From Cyanobacterium sp. Dongsha4 (GTDB lineage: Bacteria > Cyanobacteriota > Cyanobacteriia > Cyanobacteriales > Cyanobacteriaceae), in contig NZ_CP084098.1 of assembly GCF_036345015.1 (NCBI RefSeq), positions 4,043,326 through 4,107,325 of the forward strand: DNA of 64,000 nt. Reading direction: 5' to 3'. The notes below the pieces were generated by a model. The model saw only the letters and a program-made list of their open reading frames with translations. It did not search any database and had not been told where the DNA came from. A program made the translations under genes and the position numbers. Positions 62,163 to 64,000 of the stretch are shown here, in pieces. Position 1 is the stretch's first letter. Each line of letters starts with the position of its first letter.

Positions 62163-63484
62163 TCTTTGTCATTATTCAATCTTTGATAAACGGTAACTAA
62201 ACCATTTTCATCCCCCACATTACCGGGGAATAACACAACAGGTAAACTAGGAAAAAGAGGATGATTGTCTGGTGTAATTATTACAGAACATCCAGCTAAA
62301 ATTTGCCCTAATAATCTTGCTTCTTTTAACGCTAAACCATCACTTAAAACATCGTTGGAAGTAATACCTCCTTTACTAATGAGGAAGCCAATATCTTTAG
62401 GTAATCCCCTCACAATATCCATTAACACTGCGGATACTTGTTTCCCAAACTCTAAGCGAGTGTCAATATCAGGAAAACTTAATTCTTGGCGACTGGTGTA
62501 AACTACTGGAGTTTTATTTTCTTCAAGAATAGTCTCAACTTTATCTAAAGCAGATTTAATTAGTGATTCTCTATTTTTCAAGTCATCTTTTAATAAATTG
62601 ACATCAATTTCGATGCCAACAATTTCGGGTTGAGATAATAATTGTTTTAACTGTTGAGTTGTCTTTTTGACATGAGAACCAACTATAATTACACCATTAT
62701 TAGTATTGGGCTTATACTCTGCCATCGCTTCTGCTTTCACTGGTTGCTCTCCCAATTGGGCAAGGGATGTTAAAATACTGGCGGCACTACGAAATAAAAA
62801 TTTTTTCCCTTCTTGAGCTACTGTTAATATATCAGTGGAAAGTTGATCTAAGTCTGATTGTTTTTCTCCATCCACCACTACACATTGATTATCTTTTAAT
62901 TCCCTCAGACGGCTTTTTGTATCATTTCTAATATCATCTAGTAAAAATCTCTGTACTTGATGGGCTTTAATTTTACCGTTTGTTTTTTCTTCTACATAAT
63001 CAGGCAAGTAACTATAACTGTAACCGAAAACAGAGTCTTGAGCAAATTCGGTTTCATGCACGGGGGTTGGTTTACCGTCAATCATTAAATAGTGAATGGA
63101 GTCACGGGTAATTCTTCCTCCTTCAAAAAATGCAGGAATCAAGAAATGAGCGTCAAATTCTCCTAATTCTTGGGCAATTACGTCGGTTTCTAGGGGATAA
63201 TGTCCTCTAAGAGTAGAATCCGATCGACTTACAACCAAATACTCTTGTATTCTTTCAAGTGCGATCGCATCTTTGAGATTACGACAAACTTCTTGAGTAA
63301 CTTGTTGGGCTTTTTCAGGAGTTAAAGCACGGGTGTTAGTGAGGATAAAGAAAATAGGGCAAGAATCACGCAAACCATCTCTTAAAGTGTCAATATCCCA
63401 CTTCATCAATAATAAACAACTATGAACCGTTTGAGAACCCGTAGGATCATCATCAAGAACAATTATTTTCGGTGCTTGAGTCAT
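62150..63484 (-). CDS. Four-carbon acid sugar kinase-like protein (DUF1537 family)
   Basis: 444 residues from MTQAPKIIVL. N-terminal IIVLDDDPTGSQTVHSC, LTNTRAL and SRSDSTLRGHYPLE are the substrate-binding motifs of the family. The C-terminal nucleotide domain has FLISKGGITSNDVL and VVLFPGNVGDENG. Members phosphorylate four-carbon acid sugars such as erythronate or threonate; the substrate here is unknown. Confidence 0.85.
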   Translation of the reverse strand: MTQAPKIIVLDDDPTGSQTVHSCLLLMKWDIDTLRDGLRDSCPIFFILTNTRALTPEKAQQVTQEVCRNLKDAIALERIQEYLVVSRSDSTLRGHYPLETDVIAQELGEFDAHFLIPAFFEGGRITRDSIHYLMIDGKPTPVHETEFAQDSVFGYSYSYLPDYVEEKTNGKIKAHQVQRFLLDDIRNDTKSRLRELKDNQCVVVDGEKQSDLDQLSTDILTVAQEGKKFLFRSAASILTSLAQLGEQPVKAEAMAEYKPNTNNGVIIVGSHVKKTTQQLKQLLSQPEIVGIEIDVNLLKDDLKNRESLIKSALDKVETILEENKTPVVYTSRQELSFPDIDTRLEFGKQVSAVLMDIVRGLPKDIGFLISKGGITSNDVLSDGLALKEARLLGQILAGCSVIITPDNHPLFPSLPVVLFPGNVGDENGLVTVYQRLNNDKDKSH

Positions 63485-63602
63485 AATCAAATTTATTTAG
63501 TTATCCTTATTAATTTATCAAATTGTTAACAAAATCCATTATTTTCTGAACCTTGACCTATGATGAAAACGTTATCCGCCTAATTGTAGAGGTAACTTCA
63601 CC

Positions 63603-64000
63603 GTGAAATATAAAGTTTGTTATCGCCCTGCTTTTGCGGCAGTTTTCGTCACTTTAGAACCTAGAGAACGTATTACTGCTGAAGCTGGTGCAATGGTAAG
63701 CATGGATGGAGATATTGTCATGAAAACCGAGTTTTCAGGGGGGTTGATTCCTGCTTTGATACGCAAATTTTTGGGCGGTGAATCGATGTTTGTCAATGTT
63801 TTTTATAATCCCACCAATCGCCCTCTGAATTTAGTTTTAACTCAATCTATGATAGGCGACATTGAAGCAATCAAACTAGAAAATAAATCTATCTGTTTTC
63901 AACCCAGTGCTTATATTGCCCATACTCCGGGGGCAAAAATGGGGGTAAAATGGGCAGGTTTCGCCAGTTGGTTTGCGGGGGAAGGCTTATTTAAACTTCA
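63603..64000 (+). CDS. TIGR00266/AIM24-like protein, N-terminal part (3' end outside window)
   Basis: GTG start: MKYKVCYRPAFAAVFVTLEP, ERITAEAGAMVSMDGDI, GGESMFVNVF. This is the start of the AIM24/TIGR00266 family, beta-rich proteins of unknown function. The frame is open to the window end (132 codons visible). Promoter and start lie in the 112 bases after the divergent kinase gene. Confidence 0.8.
   Translation, partial: MKYKVCYRPAFAAVFVTLEPRERITAEAGAMVSMDGDIVMKTEFSGGLIPALIRKFLGGESMFVNVFYNPTNRPLNLVLTQSMIGDIEAIKLENKSICFQPSAYIAHTPGAKMGVKWAGFASWFAGEGLFKL

Overview
The window looks like the chromosome of an AT-rich cyanobacterium carrying a large integrated element at its left end. The evidence for a cyanobacterium is a rubA-ycf48-psbEFLJ photosystem II cluster, many HIP1 octamers (GCGATCGC), and cyanobacterial families such as Tic22, DUF3038 and an Aas-type acyl-activating enzyme. 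The genus cannot be fixed from the sequence; a unicellular Cyanobacterium/Geminocystis-like organism is a guess. All family assignments come from reading motifs, not from database searches.

Positions 1 to about 24,534 are accessory DNA. It ends abruptly inside comM: only the first 360 codons of this competence/branch-migration helicase gene remain (24,511-25,593), and the frame is lost right after the conserved NPCPC motif. The element's left end, and any integrase, lie outside the window. Its left third (1-10,132) is one dense forward operon: a YdjM-like membrane protein, a HlyD-like adaptor, several secreted proteins sharing a new-looking repeat domain, a 1,021-residue beta-rich (PPC-like) protein, an exported thermonuclease, a HerA/VirB4-like ATPase and an HTH-membrane protein. 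Next is a SLOG-like gene almost free of adenine (three A in 536 bases), then a 600-base non-coding zone with 104-bp direct repeats. From 11.5 to 20.2 kb lie small plasmid- or phage-like genes (J-domain, two SWIM-finger proteins, SSB, a recombination-type protein, Gp157, a four-helix-bundle protein, an exonuclease). From 20.3 to 24.0 kb a reverse-strand set holds a membrane AAA ATPase, HTH proteins and a ParB-like protein, facing a forward XRE repressor.

The element has its own sequence dialect: GGGAACA-type heptamer arrays that run in frame through at least nine proteins, nine copies of the palindrome TGTAAATATTTACA, a shared leader (ACCAAAAAAAGAAATAAGG) in front of seven genes, and short C/G hairpins between cistrons. 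I did not see these in the 40 kb to the right.

The backbone (24.5-64 kb) holds tRNA-Lys, a multi-receiver response regulator, Tic22, pepP, a DUF2079 membrane protein, two convergent crcB genes, ppx, a deacylase, an exonuclease, a lone EF-G, recG, a glycosyltransferase with a Wzm/Wzt-type ABC exporter, a dynamin/Era-like GTPase, a DALR-domain protein, psbJ/L/F/E, ycf48, rubA, pyrG, a SUKH protein, aas, ylqD, an MNT/HepT pair, a GtrB-like glycosyltransferase, DUF3038, a secreted repeat protein, a four-carbon acid sugar kinase-like gene and a partial AIM24-like gene. Its intergenic spaces carry different heptamers (TTCGGAG type) and several dispersed repeats.
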